This document shows, one piece after another, positions 1 to 24,473 of a stretch of DNA of 64,000 nt. The notes below the pieces were generated by a model. The model ran no database searches and was not told where the DNA came from. It worked only from the letters and a program-made list of their open reading frames with translations. Both the position numbers and the translations under genes were made by a program. The stretch's first letter is position 1; every line of letters begins with the position of its first letter. The stretch spans positions 124,001 to 188,000 of the forward strand of contig CM022670.1 of assembly GCA_012295275.1 (NCBI GenBank), in the 5' to 3' direction. The DNA comes from Chrysomallon squamiferum (taxonomy: Eukaryota > Mollusca > Gastropoda > Neomphalida > Peltospiridae).

Positions 1-1218
1 TCCATGGAGATTTAATTGTGACAAAACTTGTTTACTGACTGCTGACATTTCAAGCAGCATGCTTGAATATTTCACTTAATTATATAAACTCACAGCCAGC
101 TCTTTATAATGCATTATAAAACTACATACCTCACACCAAACTGACCTTCTGACCTTCTGACCATTACTGATGGACATTATGATGTAACAACACAGATGGA
201 CAGTACTTGTGGGAATATTTTTCTTTATAAAGTAATGGTCCTAATACAACAGAATACAAAAATAAATTATTAAAGTAAGTAAATAAATACTCACTGTATT
301 GTTATAAATAAAGGTAAAGCAAATAAGTAGTACAAAATACAAAAATAAACAAAATGGACGGCATAAATAAAATACAAATGAGTAAACCTGCTCAAAAGAT
401 ATCACAGAAAACATGGACAATGAAATGAAAACAATGGTTTAAAATGATTAAAAAAATAATAATCTTCAAATGCTTATGTGTGAATGTTTTTCGTTTACTT
501 TCTGCAAGTGATTATTAAAAAAAAAAATTCAAAATGAAAATGTTTAGCTATTGTTACAAAATAGCATTGACATTTAATAATAATAATAACTTCTACAACA
601 ATAACTTAAATTTGGCACACTTATAATGAACAGACATTAATTTGTTTTGCTGTCAGCTGCTGATTGAATATCTCCCAAATGAAAAAACACTCTTTTCTTT
701 CAGACCAAAATAGAATTTTATTCTGGTCTTAGTCACCAACTAAATTTGTTTAAATTTGTTATGTAAAAAGAAATACAGTGCAAATTATTTTTTAAAATAA
801 GATTAAAATGAAGCAAGATTTTTAAAAAATGCCTGAATATAATTATATTCCTAATTTTTGATTTGACATTCAAATCAACATAAACAATGAAGTCTTGTTT
901 CCATTCCAGTAAAAATGGACTAAAATAACCTGAAGCCATGTCATTTGAAAGTAACATATTTCAGCTATCCATTAGAACTAATAATAAATAATCTATAGGG
1001 TTTGAAAGGAAAATATTAAATTTGTAAATAAATATATGTGCATATAATTATACAAATAAAGTTTTATGCAAAAAAAAAAATATATATATACAGATGTATA
1101 GATATAAACACAAACAGAAATTAGATTTAAAAGCTTTTGATTTCAAATAAAATGTCCTTTAACTATTTTTCTTTTAGTAGACAGAAAATGTATTAATACT
1201 GAAATAAGAGTGACTGTT
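1..1218. other. Gene-free AT-rich flank downstream of KIF3A
   Basis: No convincing open frame on either strand. Contents are AT-rich filler with short A runs (515-529, 1070-1080), a small TA run at 1081-1090 and a TTA run near 1255-1268. Confidence 0.6.
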
Positions 1219-1588
1219 TTTATTAAGGGGGAGTTCACGTAATTCTTTTATTTTTATTATTATTATTACTAATGACAGCACTTTCTTACAGAATTATAGG
1301 AGAAAACATTAAAAGAAGAAATGAGGTGACAACAGATAATCAGTCACAACAAACAATTCATATGTGACTCAATCACAGGACAATTGAAACTGTTTTTGAG
1401 ATTTTTATCAACATACAGTTAAGAATATAACAGAAAACGTGCAACATTAAGTCTAGGGAGTGACGATGCTGCTGTCAACCAGGATGGACCAGTCACATGT
1501 TGGTGAAGCACTCGGCAATGTTGGCCTGCGCTTGTTCACACACTAAGATGACTTTGAACATAAACAAAGCCATGGCCCCCGACAACAG
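1219..1588 (-). other. KIF3A: Probable KIF3A 3' untranslated region
   Basis: The 150 bases after the stop are complex, non-repetitive sequence, followed by AT-rich DNA. On the minus strand AATAAA occurs at 1224-1219 and again around 1246-1260, either of which could be the polyadenylation signal. The real 3' end cannot be fixed from sequence alone. Confidence 0.4.
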
Positions 1589-12821
<11,233 letters not shown>

Positions 12822-13060
12822 GGTTGTATTATAATTATTCTGAAAAGATTATTAAGTAAATCGTCGAAAGTAAAATCAGCAGTAGCGGTATTAAACAAAT
12901 ATTTATGAACTGAAACGGCGATAATATTTACCAAATTGTTATTGGTTAAAAATCAAATGGGAGATAATCCTAAAAACATTTCAGGGATCATGTCAAAACG
13001 TCTCCGATTAATTTTCAGTGTCTTTATTAAAAAAAAAAAAAAATTATTTTTATTTTTAGA
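12822..13060 (-). promoter_or_regulatory. KIF3A: Probable KIF3A promoter and 5' UTR
   Basis: This region lies directly upstream of the start codon. On the minus strand a CCAAT box (12941-12945) stands about 120 bp upstream of the ATG in the sequence TAACCAATAAC. CpG dinucleotides (near 12864, 12888, 12918, 13000) are more frequent than in flanking DNA. No TATA box is evident at a fitting distance and no clear RFX X-box was seen. Confidence 0.45.
12941..12945 (-). promoter_or_regulatory. CCAAT box upstream of KIF3A
   Basis: ATTGG on the plus strand is CCAAT on the gene's strand, in the preferred context ACCAAT, about 120 bp before the start codon. NF-Y is the usual binder of such boxes in animals. 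Supported by motif and position only. Confidence 0.4.
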
Positions 13061-13061
13061 A

Positions 13062-13689
13062 ACAAACAACTGTATTCATTACCATTAATTTATTCATACT
13101 GTATTAAATCATTTTTGTAAATTTTATTTTAATTTCATTTTTCCCCAAGTGTAGATTCTGTAGTATGTTCAATTCAGTACATTTTTATTTAGGGTTGTTT
13201 CCCTTGCACCATTTTTTTTTCGAAAATGTCTCCGTTGATACCGTTATAATTAGACTATTTACCTATTTCTCGTTTTTATCAGTTTTTTGTTGTTTTTAGC
13301 TTTTTTTTTTTTTTTTTTTTTTTTTGTAATAAAAAAAACCTGAATGCCGCTACTATCTCGACTATCAGCAGGATACATTTTGTAGATGTACTTTCCAAAC
13401 ACAGGAATGTACGTGTTCCTGCCATTGATAAATCTGATGTGCAGGGTACTGGTTTGAATGGGAATTTACCGAGTGGTACATTTATAAGGACTGATCCGTT
13501 TACCCAGTACATCCCTTTTCTATATTCTTATCCCGATCTTCTTGATGACCAAGCACACACATCAATTCAAATGGAAACTGTCTTAAATTCTTTCAGTTTA
13601 AAAAACTATTTAAAAATTCAAAACTTTACACGATACTTTACATTAAAATTGAATCACTTTGTATCAAAATTCAATTATCGTAGAGTGCT
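13062..13689. other. AT-rich upstream DNA with a poly-T tract
   Basis: No supported gene. A T run of about 25 lies at 13301-13325. A plus-strand open frame at 13439-13714 (91 codons) and a minus-strand frame at 13279-13512 match no family I know; the latter is partly made from the homopolymer. Confidence 0.5.
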
Positions 13690-13980
13690 TTACCGCCACA
13701 ACGTTATGCCGTAGCATCCTGATTTTGCCACTCACAACATCTTACACTAATCAAGTTCAGAAATCACAAGTCAAACATCAATATTTTCCGTATTGACATT
13801 TATGCAATTTATATGATGGAAGGTGTGTTCCTCGGCCGGAGTTTCACTATTATTCATGAAGTAAATTAAACAATGTATTCTCTCGAACACGATCGGACTG
13901 GTCATGCACGTCGGTTTGCGCCACTTCTGCAAATAGCGGCTGTCGTTAATTACGTTACCGATTCTTGAGCTATAACAAAT
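13690..13980. other. Complex, CpG-containing island upstream of KIF3A
   Basis: Non-repetitive and clearly less AT-rich than its neighbours, with many CpG dinucleotides (for example around 13832, 13885-13945 and 13960). No open frame of note. Candidate distal promoter, 5' UTR exon or enhancer; sequence alone cannot tell which. Confidence 0.35.
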
Positions 13981-15207
13981 ATTGGTTCAAGATTGTTATC
14001 TGATATCTCAAATAGAAAATCAATTTATTTAATTATTTTTTATTAAATTGTAGCAATTTATTTGATCAAGTGGAATTTCTGATAGGAAAATATCATATCT
14101 ATTGGAACGGGTTTTGGACGACGTCAAAATGTGTCAGACATTTTTCTTGCCAATTCTGTATTTTATTTATTTATTTTATTATTTTTATTTTTATATATAT
14201 ATATATATTTTATAATTATTATTATTTGCCATGATATCAAGATTTTGCAAGCGTGTTCCTGCAATTTAGTAAGTGTTTGTTTAAAATGGTAACAGTATGT
14301 TTCTTTTCTCACCAAGTTAAAAATAATTTTAAATTCATTAAATAACATTCTTTGTTCTTTCATTGTCAATATTTAAAACAAAATAGATTACTTGTAACAA
14401 ACTCAGATTGGTAATGTAATATATTTTTATTTTGTAATTACTTCAACTTAAATATTAACCAAAAATTCCAGTTCATACAAAACTTTGAATCTAAATTTTA
14501 ATTATTTAATTTACTAACCTAACAATTGATTTTTTTTTTGTATTTTTATGTTTTTATTATCTTCTAAAATTTAAAAAACACTATATGTAAATATGGTTGA
14601 AACCCCATTGTGTTGATATCACAGGAACCAGAAACAAATACTGACTTGAATAATATTATGTAGACAGTACTTTGTACAAAACCCCCCAACAAAAACACTT
14701 CTTAAATGTAGGTACAATTATTTTTATGAAATCATACAATTTCAATGCAGATTAATAATGAAAAATACATCAATTAATCAATCAATAAAATTAATCATTC
14801 ACACTGTCACTATGACTAGTTCTTGGCTATGCTACTGACATGCTAATTTAATTTAATAATCTGATCTTAATTTTAAAGAATAATTATTATTTGTATATAC
14901 AAAATATGTATATAATTTCTTATTGATAATTTATAGATCCTTGTAATTTGATCTCAGTATACAAATCACATAAATAAAATAAAATAAAATATTTTTAGTC
15001 TGTAGATTAATGAGAAGATATTTTAATATTTAATGTATCGAGGCTAACTCAATTAACTATATGCCATGACAGGCTCATCCATGCTCAAGGACAGAAAATA
15101 AAGCTGTGAGAATTGATCAATGTTTTAAAATAGGGAGGAGTCAACATTTGCCTGAAGTGTGCATTGTAATCACTTGGCTCTAAGAAAGCACTTTGAAAAA
15201 AATCAAA

Positions 15208-15242
<35 letters not shown>

Positions 15243-16050
15243 TGAAGCTCAGAGGTTATTCAGTATTGTAAGCATTATTTGTATGTACCAACAAGTTAAA
15301 AAAAAAGGTTAGCTTCTTATTTTTTTAAATTAAAATTTATTATTATTTTTATTGTAGTTTTTGAAGTTGTTATTTTATTTTATTTTTTTTTAATTCTTAA
15401 TTTTATAATTTTATAAAAAAAATTATTTAATTTTTTTAATTTAATTTTTTTTTTTTAATTTTTTAAATTTTTTTTTTTTTTTTTTTTATGATAGAGGGTG
15501 ATTTCATATTTGATTATTTTTTGATTAACATAAATATTTCAGTTAGCGCCTGTAATAGTTTTTCTTTAATATCATTATTTAATATTTTGATGTGTTATTT
15601 AACATTTAAGTTGTTACAAAATAAAGGAAGGAAACCAAACAAAATTTTTTTTTTTATTTATATTCTACAGTTAAATGGCAATATACATTTTTAAAAACAA
15701 TATACTGTAAGAGTACATCCAGTGGGTTGCTCAATTTTATTTTATTTTTTATTTTTATTGTTTTTGAAAATATGTTTTATTTTATTATTTTCTTGATCAT
15801 AATAAAATTTAATAATTATAATCAACTTCTTTTGATTTTTCATTGGAACAAGTATAATATTGAATTTAATTTTTATTAATAATACAAAAATTTCAGATAG
15901 AAAAATTGAATAGCTTGTAGAGTCAATCCTTTGCTGTTTTATTAATAATTTTTTAAAATTTAAAGTAATTTAAAAGCTAGAAGAATCAGCCCATTGAAGT
16001 TTTATTAATAAATTTAAAATTTAAAATAATCAAATTTAAAAAGCTGGTAC
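13981..16050. other. Low-complexity AT-rich DNA without a gene
   Basis: Contains A/T homopolymers, notably an A run at about 15211-15240 and mixed T runs at 15360-15488, and the motif TTTATTATTTTTATTTTTATAT near 14170. No gene, RNA or structured repeat is visible. Confidence 0.6.
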
Positions 16051-16059
16051 ACAGCACTT

Positions 16060-16480
16060 TTATCAGATGACAAGGTTGTGTCTCGTGTGAGTTACAGGGC
16101 ACATCTTTGTTACAGCTGTCAGCTAAGCCAAGCATTCCACTCCAGATATGTCATACAAAAATGGACAAGTTCTGTTTTCAAGTTGTTTCTCTTATTATCA
16201 CAGCAAACTGACTACTGACTCACCAGTTACATTAAGAGAAATGAATTTAAAAAAAAAAAAATAATGAAACAAAAAAAATGAATGTGAAATTTCATTGTTT
16301 TCCAAATTAGCCTGAAGCGTACAGCATATTGCCTTGGTGTTTTTGTGATTGTGTGTAGCAGTGGGTGGCCGGTGCTAACTGTTGTGGAGCCATTAGTGGC
16401 GTCAAAGAACAAAGCACTTAACTCGTCTCGACACTTTCGGAATATTGTATTTGGTGCAGAGATGGAATTTTTCAAATTTT
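16060..16480. other. Complex-sequence island, no recognised gene
   Basis: Less AT-rich and non-repetitive, best between 16300 and 16460. A minus-strand open frame of 82 codons covers it (16227-16475), but its translation resembles no family I know and it ends in low-complexity residues. Candidate conserved non-coding element. Confidence 0.3.
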
Positions 16481-19400
16481 ATATAGCTAGAAAATTAATT
16501 ACATCATTCTTTTTTTCAGTGTGATCTTGCTGTTGATGATATTGTCATGGAAGCAGAAGTCAAAATTATGTGTTTTTTATTTTATAAACCAGATTAAATT
16601 CTTATTTTTATTGTTGTCATCATTACATTGTTCTCTGTATTTTAATTGCATAATCAGAAAAGAACACGAATTTAGTAATAATAAAATATTGGTAAAATAT
16701 TTTGTTTATGAAAATACTAACATTTACAGTTAATAATAAAATGTCAAATTGAAAAGGTCAGTTTTGTCACTGAATTCTTTAACACTTTTCAGATCTGCAA
16801 TAAATATCATTTCTCAAATGCTGATGTCATGTTTTTCTTGGAAATGGAATATTCAAATTTCAATTGACTTTTTAAATGGATTAATTCGAGTGTTAATACT
16901 GTTAATAAAAAAAACTAATCTGAATTTCATGAAAACATTTACTGACATTAATTCCCATTTAAGTTCATGAATTATCCTTTGTCTGAGTTTGTAGGAATTT
17001 TAGCAGACATAACCGTGTTAAATTGTTTTGTTAAGTGAAAAATGAGTTTTACTTGTTTCTGAAAACAGTTCTGGACATGTGACAAGATGAACAGGGAAAT
17101 AAATGTGTTGTGTTCTGAGAAATTAAGAAATACTTGAGTTTGATCAATGTTAATGATATTCCCAATGTCACATGTTTTATTAGATGAACATAAAGCTATT
17201 CGTGGCATTAAAGAGTGTTATTCTAATGGCTAAAAAACTAAAATTTGGGTGATTTTAAATTTTGAAAAATATATCAGTTTTTGTAATTGTTTCACTGATC
17301 TGAAAACAATTAATAATAGTTTCTGGATTGAATTTTAATAAAGAAATTCCTGTACATTCCATCTGTTTTATTATCATCGTTATCATCACAACCATTTTTG
17401 TTGTCATTACAATCATCATTTCATTATTATAAATGCACCACACACACACACACAAAACAAACAAACATACTGTAATAGATGTCCATGTATTTCTGGATAT
17501 ATATTAACTGACTAAACTTCAAGCCTATACCTCTGACACAATTAACTTGGAATTGGTTAAATTATCTTGATGTCCATCAGTATCATGAGAGAACAAAAAC
17601 CCAAGCTGTCTTGACAGAAATATTTTGTCAAACACAACATTTTCATCTGCAAGTCTCCTGATTGTACAAGTAATCCTTGCATGATATGACTGTCTTATAG
17701 AATCTACTGACTCTCCTCAGATCTCTGAATGTGATAAACCAAATGAACCAGTGAAAGTTTGTGATCATATTAAGATAAAAGTTTATTGGCAATAAGTGCA
17801 AGTCTGTGTGCAGTTAATTCATGAACTCTTAAAGATGGACTTGAGAGGACACTGGACAATCACTATAATGTAATAATACACTTGTTTTATATCCATCAAG
17901 TGCAGGATTTAATGAATGAAATAAAAACACAGCTGAAATTGGTTAACTGTTGTCCATGTCATTGTCCTATAACATGAATGGATTTGTATGTATGAACACA
18001 CAGGTACTCGTATGCATACAGATACTTTTACAAACATAGACACACACACACACATATGTACATACAGACACACAGATATATGTACATAAACACACATGCA
18101 CATATATAATAAGGCACATGCACAGACACACATACTTGCATGCAAATATACACACATACAGGTATAGTCACACTACAGGAATCAGCTGTATCTTTATAGT
18201 TATCTGAAAATCCAGTATATCAAATGGTTTTTCATTTGATTCTTTGGAAATGTGAATCCCAGTAAGAGTATTACAGTAAGTAAGATTAAACCCGTTTGAA
18301 TTCCTCTCATTCTGATAAAGGTCTGTTGAGCACTGAGGCTGAAATCAATTAAACAAAATTTCATTCATTAAACATCATAATATATATTTATTGTGATTAC
18401 AAATCCACATATATTACATCCCTTTTTAATTTCCTAATTTAATGTTTCACTTCATCCAGAAAAATATATTTTCATTGACTATAGGTGTAAGGTTTCAATT
18501 AATGTAAATCCAGTATGTCATATCTTTTTTTTGGTATCCAAGGCATTGTGTATCACTAGATCTGGCTTGTCACATTATTTTTCAATTCTTCATGTATTAT
18601 TTTTCATATTTTTTCATTTACCCATGTTATATTTCTCTGAATCCAGAATAACAAAACCTTTTTTAAACTATTCCACTAGATCCACTATAACTTACCATTT
18701 TTCTCAAATCACCTCTTCTCCACATTATATTTCACTTAATTTGGTCTGCACATGTTTTTTTTCTTCAAAATTCCAGGTGTTGCAGTTCACCGTTTCCATA
18801 AAACCTTTTTTCAATGTTCCAGGTAAAATATTTCACTCAATCTGCTTCACATGCTTTTTAATTTTTTTAAATTCCCATAGCATTTGAGTAGAGCATGACG
18901 GAGACATTCAGAAGTGTTGCACCATTTTAGAATTATGACTGTAACAGATGTGTGCTTTGCCTGGATGTCAGTTCTCTGACACTTCAAAGCTGGAGCCATT
19001 GTCTCTGCTGCCAAAGTTTCCCCATCATTAGGCACTGTTTCCACATGACTACCTTGCAAATACAATTGATGTTCTGCAGGTCTCACTTTAGATGGCTCAG
19101 TAGTTAGCCATGTTGATTATAGGATTAAAGAAATGATGTGATTTAAAAAAAAAAAAAAAAAAAATTAATTCACACAATAAATATATTTCAAATGAGATAA
19201 AAATAAGAATGTGAAATCTGAAAGAGGTTATGTTTTAGTTTGGGATGATGATTCTCCAATAGTAGTTTATGTGAAAAGAGACAGATAGGTATCTGAAATA
19301 ACCTCTTTCTGAAACACATGACTCACAAGAGCAATTTTTTTTTTCATGCATTGCACCATTTATTTTTTGCACATTTAATAGCAAATTTCTATACAGGTCT

Positions 19401-21379
19401 GAAATGATTAGGTTTTACAAGATTATTTGATTGTTTAAGCATCAACAAGCTTTATTCTATCAAGATAATTATGTGAGAGTGCCAGTCCTCCTACAGGAGT
19501 AACATATGATGTTGTACCATGCTATGATTGGTCTTATTTTATATTATTCAGATCTGTCCTTAACTGATCTTAAATGTTTTTAAGTAATGTTAACATTATT
19601 TTAGAAACATTTAAGAGCATTCCTCCTGCTAAGATATAGTTAACCATTCATCTATCTTATTTATTTTATATTATTCTCTTTTAAATAGTGATCCTCCAAT
19701 TTAGCTTGGGCATTTTCAGTATATGTTTATGCTGCATTACATTTTTTGGCATGCAATCCGTTTTCTCCACTCAGTGAAGACAGTTTTATTGTAATTAATG
19801 TGATGTAGGTAATCTTTAAGTCTATCTACTACATATTTTATTTTTCATGTTTTTTTTTAAAGAAACCAGTTTTTATAATATATTTTTAAACAATATTTCT
19901 ATGATACATTTATTTACTACAGCTCTATACATCATTTTTTATTTCAATTAATTATATTTTTGAATTTCAGAAACTCTGAATATACACCTTTATTTATGTT
20001 TTATTTGTTATATTTGTAAAAACCTGCTTTACTGTTTTCTTTGTGTTGGGGTGTCATTAAGCATTAATTCATTAAGAATCAGTACTACAATATAATTCAA
20101 TAAAGGTGGTAAATAAACTGAAAGAAGATATCTAAAAACCATTGTCAGAGATTTTAGAATGCAATAATAATGAGACCCTCAGGCATTTTACCAATTTTTG
20201 TATTTTATCCTGATTGGTGTTAAATACAATTTTCAGCCATCTGGAATGATAGCCATCTTAAAAATTTTAGCAACTATTTTAAACAGATATTCAGAACATT
20301 TATTTTTATTTAAAAAAAAAAAACAGTTAACAAACAAAAAATAATATAACTGACAAGGAAGGCCTCTAATACATATTTACCTTAAATATTTTAATCTTAA
20401 TTTTTAACTGCAATAAAATTTGGTTATAATGTTTTCTTAAAAACAAGATGAAAGCTGATCCAGTATGCAATGAGCGAATAGTTAATAGATGTCAAAGATT
20501 TCTTCTAATATACTGACTTGATAAATAAAATTGTGTGTGTGTGTGTGTGCAACATACTTAAAGGAAGCAGAATTTAGGGTGTACAGACAATACTTCACTG
20601 GACAAAATCTCACAATAAAGTGAGAAATAAGACAATTGCTGACTTTGTTTATCAGTAAAATTGTCTTTTAGGTTACAAGTGTGTAAATGGTTGGGTGGGA
20701 GTGGGAATCTTTGGTAAGTAAATGAAAAAACTAAATTAATTTTAAATTATATATATTTCCAAATCTTTTTTAAAGCTTTAATGGTCAAAGTGTTGTCTTG
20801 TAGAGTAGTGACAAAAGTAACTAATACATAAGTCTTAACGTTTGATCTACCTAAACCAACAATAATGTTTGAGTAGTTATCCTAAAATTATAATGTAATG
20901 TAATTGGTAATTAATATCTATACCTGAAACTCATTATGTGTCTTTGATGTTCATAGTCAGAAATAACTGCTTCCTTAAACAATTATAGAAGCCTCAAAAA
21001 CTTTAATTAAATTAATTGAATAATTAACACAACTTTCTAATACATATTTTTATTCTATTAGCTAATATATTCAGTAAATATGACAATATTTTCAAAGATT
21101 CAGATATATAATTTTTAAATAAATTTTAAGCATTCCAAAATATAATTATAACTTGTTAGTTTTTCAGAAACTATTCTATTTTTAGTAAAACTGTTTAATA
21201 ATTAATGTTAACAGTTATAATTTATAAATAAATTATATGAATTTCAAAATTTATCTTTAACCATGAATTTAAATTATACTTTTAATTAGTATAATATATG
21301 CAAAGTAGCTGCAATAATAATAAAAATAATAACAATAATAATAATAATAATAATAATAACAGTTTTCAATGATTTCTCT
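16481..21379. other. AT-rich intergenic DNA, no gene found
   Basis: Short open frames only. Imperfect CA/ACAT-rich sequence at about 18000-18165, an A run at 19145-19163, a short TG run at 20533-20549 and an AAT run at 21316-21358. Nothing else can be supported. Confidence 0.6.
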
Positions 21380-21920
21380 GTGAGCTTAAATTTATCTGAA
21401 ATGTTAAGCAGTAAAAGGGTTAATTCATCATTTATCCTGTGTAATCAGTCACCTCCTGTCTTTAAACAGGATGTCACAGTTAGGATTATAAGCGACAGAT
21501 CTCATCTTAATGCAATCAGGAAATCCATGGCCAAGGATGATAATTCTTGTTTTGTTTTGTCAAAGATTTTTTTTGATACTATCAGTCGAATATCTCGGGG
21601 GTAATTTCTTTTTTTTTTCTTTTTTTTTCATGAATTTACAATTAACAGCATGTAATTGCTTAGATAACAGACATGGATGGGACTATCTTTCCTTGTGGCT
21701 AAACAACAGAGTATTAACCCAAATTATTTCGGCTCTAATCCTTGGCAAGAAGCTTGCAATGATCTCAGCATTCGAGGAAATTCACGCTATCTGTCACTTG
21801 TGGTGGATATTCCATTTCAATTTATGTCAAATTGTTTCTTTTAAAGAAAATGTTTTCATTGTGTGTTGGTTTATCTGGGAAAATCTGTTAAGCTGTTTAG
21901 GTTGCAAAAATCATGATTAA
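21380..21920. other. Candidate conserved non-coding island
   Basis: Two complex stretches (about 21400-21605 and 21650-21920) separated by a T-rich run. Open frames of 74 and 136 codons overlap here on the plus strand, but the longer one reads through the T run as poly-Phe and has no family features, so I do not call a gene. Homeodomain-type core sites (TAAT/ATTA) recur. Confidence 0.3.
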
Positions 21921-24440
21921 ATATCAACCATTATAACACAGATGATTATTATTATTATTTTTGTCTTTTCAGAAATTAATATTTGTTTGCCAGTTATTAA
22001 GTATTTTAAAGAAAGAACAAAATACATTCACCCAACAAATAAACTGCATAACATTTGTTACATGTCCAGTGAAAGGTAAATACCCAAACATCTCCATACC
22101 TAAACTTTCTATCATATAATGTTCAAAATATTAACTTTAAAGTAAATGTAAATTACATAAAATCTCATATAAAAATAATTAATTTTTTAAACATATAATG
22201 GTGGAAAAGTCAAATATATTAATATGCACATACATACACTCAGTTGGGTAGAGAGCAAAGTTTACATATATTGAAACTGAAAATAAATATACAAATAATA
22301 TGACTGAACATTTTTAATTATGCTTTATGACCTTTCCAGGTTTGTTGATGTATAATATTAATGTTAATTATTGTGGAATTCCGAATCCACAGAGAGTTTG
22401 ATAATGAGAGGTCACCATCTCTAACTGACTTGACAGAAGACAGAGGTGGAATAAACAATGTTAATTCTATTATACCACTGATTAGTGCACCCTTTAATGA
22501 TGTCAAAGTGAATATCATATGACAATTTCATTTTTCATTCTTTGCTTCCTCTTTCTAATTCCCTGAAGAAAAAAAAATAAATGATGAAATGAAGCTTTCC
22601 AGTCTGCAGAGATAACTTGACCTTTGTCGTGACCTTTTTCTGAGTTTTCTTTTCTGCTTTCTCATTATTCTTCATTAGTGGTTTTATTAAATAGGATTTA
22701 TTATAAACTCAACATGTCCTTTCAGCTTGTTAAATATCCCTTCTGTTAAAAACATTTTTTACTTGTAATTAATATTATTAATGACTTCAGTTGTTTAATG
22801 ATATAATACAATGCTTTGCAAAATTGTAAATGATTTTCACACTTGACATCTTCTTTTGGATGACCTTTTTTGACCAGTGATTGACTAAGCCATTGCTCAG
22901 TGGACTAGCATTTTCCTGAAACCTAACAGGTTGGAAGATCAGTCTCTTTCAGTCCTAATGAACTATTTTAAACATTCAAGTTGCAATTGCTGTGATATAT
23001 ATTATCCTGCTTTTAGTAAAATGCAAACTAATTATCCATTGCTGTTAACAGTTGTAGTCTTGTGGAAACAGATGGTTTCTTAGAATTTAAACAAGAAAAC
23101 GTATGAAATAAGTATCCATTGTCTGCTAAAAAATAAAGAAAAAATATTAATTTTTCTAAATGATATTATGTATTTGCAAGCTTATTTATTTCACTAAGCA
23201 TTATCTCTAAACAAGTTAGTGTACCTATCTAAGTAAGCTATGTTTTCACTTTATACATTAATATAGTGTAATTTATAGCCAGAGTTGCATCCAATTCAAG
23301 AAACTTTTGTTGTAGTTGTTATTTTTTTTGTTTTACATCATGGATTGTTGTAATTTTTAAAATAAATATTTAAATAACATACGATATTTTAAATTTATTT
23401 ATTATTCTTTATAGATTAAACACTAAATTAAATAGTTAATTTCTGTTATATAATATTCCATTAATAAATAGTAATAATAATAAAATAATTAAAATATCAC
23501 TGCAACAAAACAAAAATAATAATAATAATATATGTAAAGTTCTGTTGGTCTGTTTGAAGGAGAAATTTTACATCGCTGTTTCTGTTGTTGTTTGTTTGGT
23601 CGGTTGAGTCTTTTTTTTTCTTTTTTTTTCTGATTTACATGTCATGTTTGTTCATCAGTGGTTTTTTTTCCCAATAACTGTTATGTCTTTTTAAGCTTCC
23701 CACTGGGAAAACAGACTGTTTTCCTTCTTTTCCATAAATTTGTTTCCTGACTTAATAATTGAAATGGAATTTTTCAGAATCCTGTTGGGGACAATTTAAC
23801 ACAATGGGCATTGTTCTCACCTTCCAGTTTTCTTTTCTTCAACTTCTATTTTTTCCTTTCGAAATTTTTTTTTTTTTTCCCTCTCCTTCAAAATTGCAAC
23901 TTTCAGTCTTGAATTATGACTCTCCCTGGAGAGAAATATAATTAGCAGTACAAGTAAATATTGCGTAGCATCATGAAAAGATTTAGCCAATTTTGGGACG
24001 TCTGCTATTGACGTTTTTGATCGTTATAAGAATTTCCTCGCTAGCTCCTGAACACCATAATATTCGTTGATTTGGAACAACAGTCATTGTTATTCAGATG
24101 AAGTTGTTTTTGGATGTGGGTCAGTAATAAATGTAGTTATTATTGTCTGGACACTGGAATTGGCTAGTGGACATTGCTGTATAATCTGTATAATTGTCTC
24201 TTTGATTACTATTGTAAATACTGCTTCAGAACTCATGGGGCATTATCTTTAGAGATCTAATGTTTAGGAAAACGATGGTGATGGATAGAAACTTTGTGGT
24301 TGAAATCTTCAAGGTTTAATTGTCTGGTGAATCAGAGTTTAAGAAATAAAACACTCTAATATTTTACTTACATGTGATATACAGGTGTAATCATGTGAAG
24401 TTACATTTAGAAATGCCAAACAGACCCCTACACACACACA

Positions 24441-24473
<33 letters not shown>

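Noticed and set aside
18531-18887. 118-codon plus-strand frame
   Set aside because: T-rich DNA yielding Phe/Ser/Ile-rich translation without a domain; no splice or transcript evidence.
21510-21920. 136-codon plus-strand frame
   Set aside because: It crosses a T-rich run as poly-Phe and shows no family features; a non-coding island is more likely.
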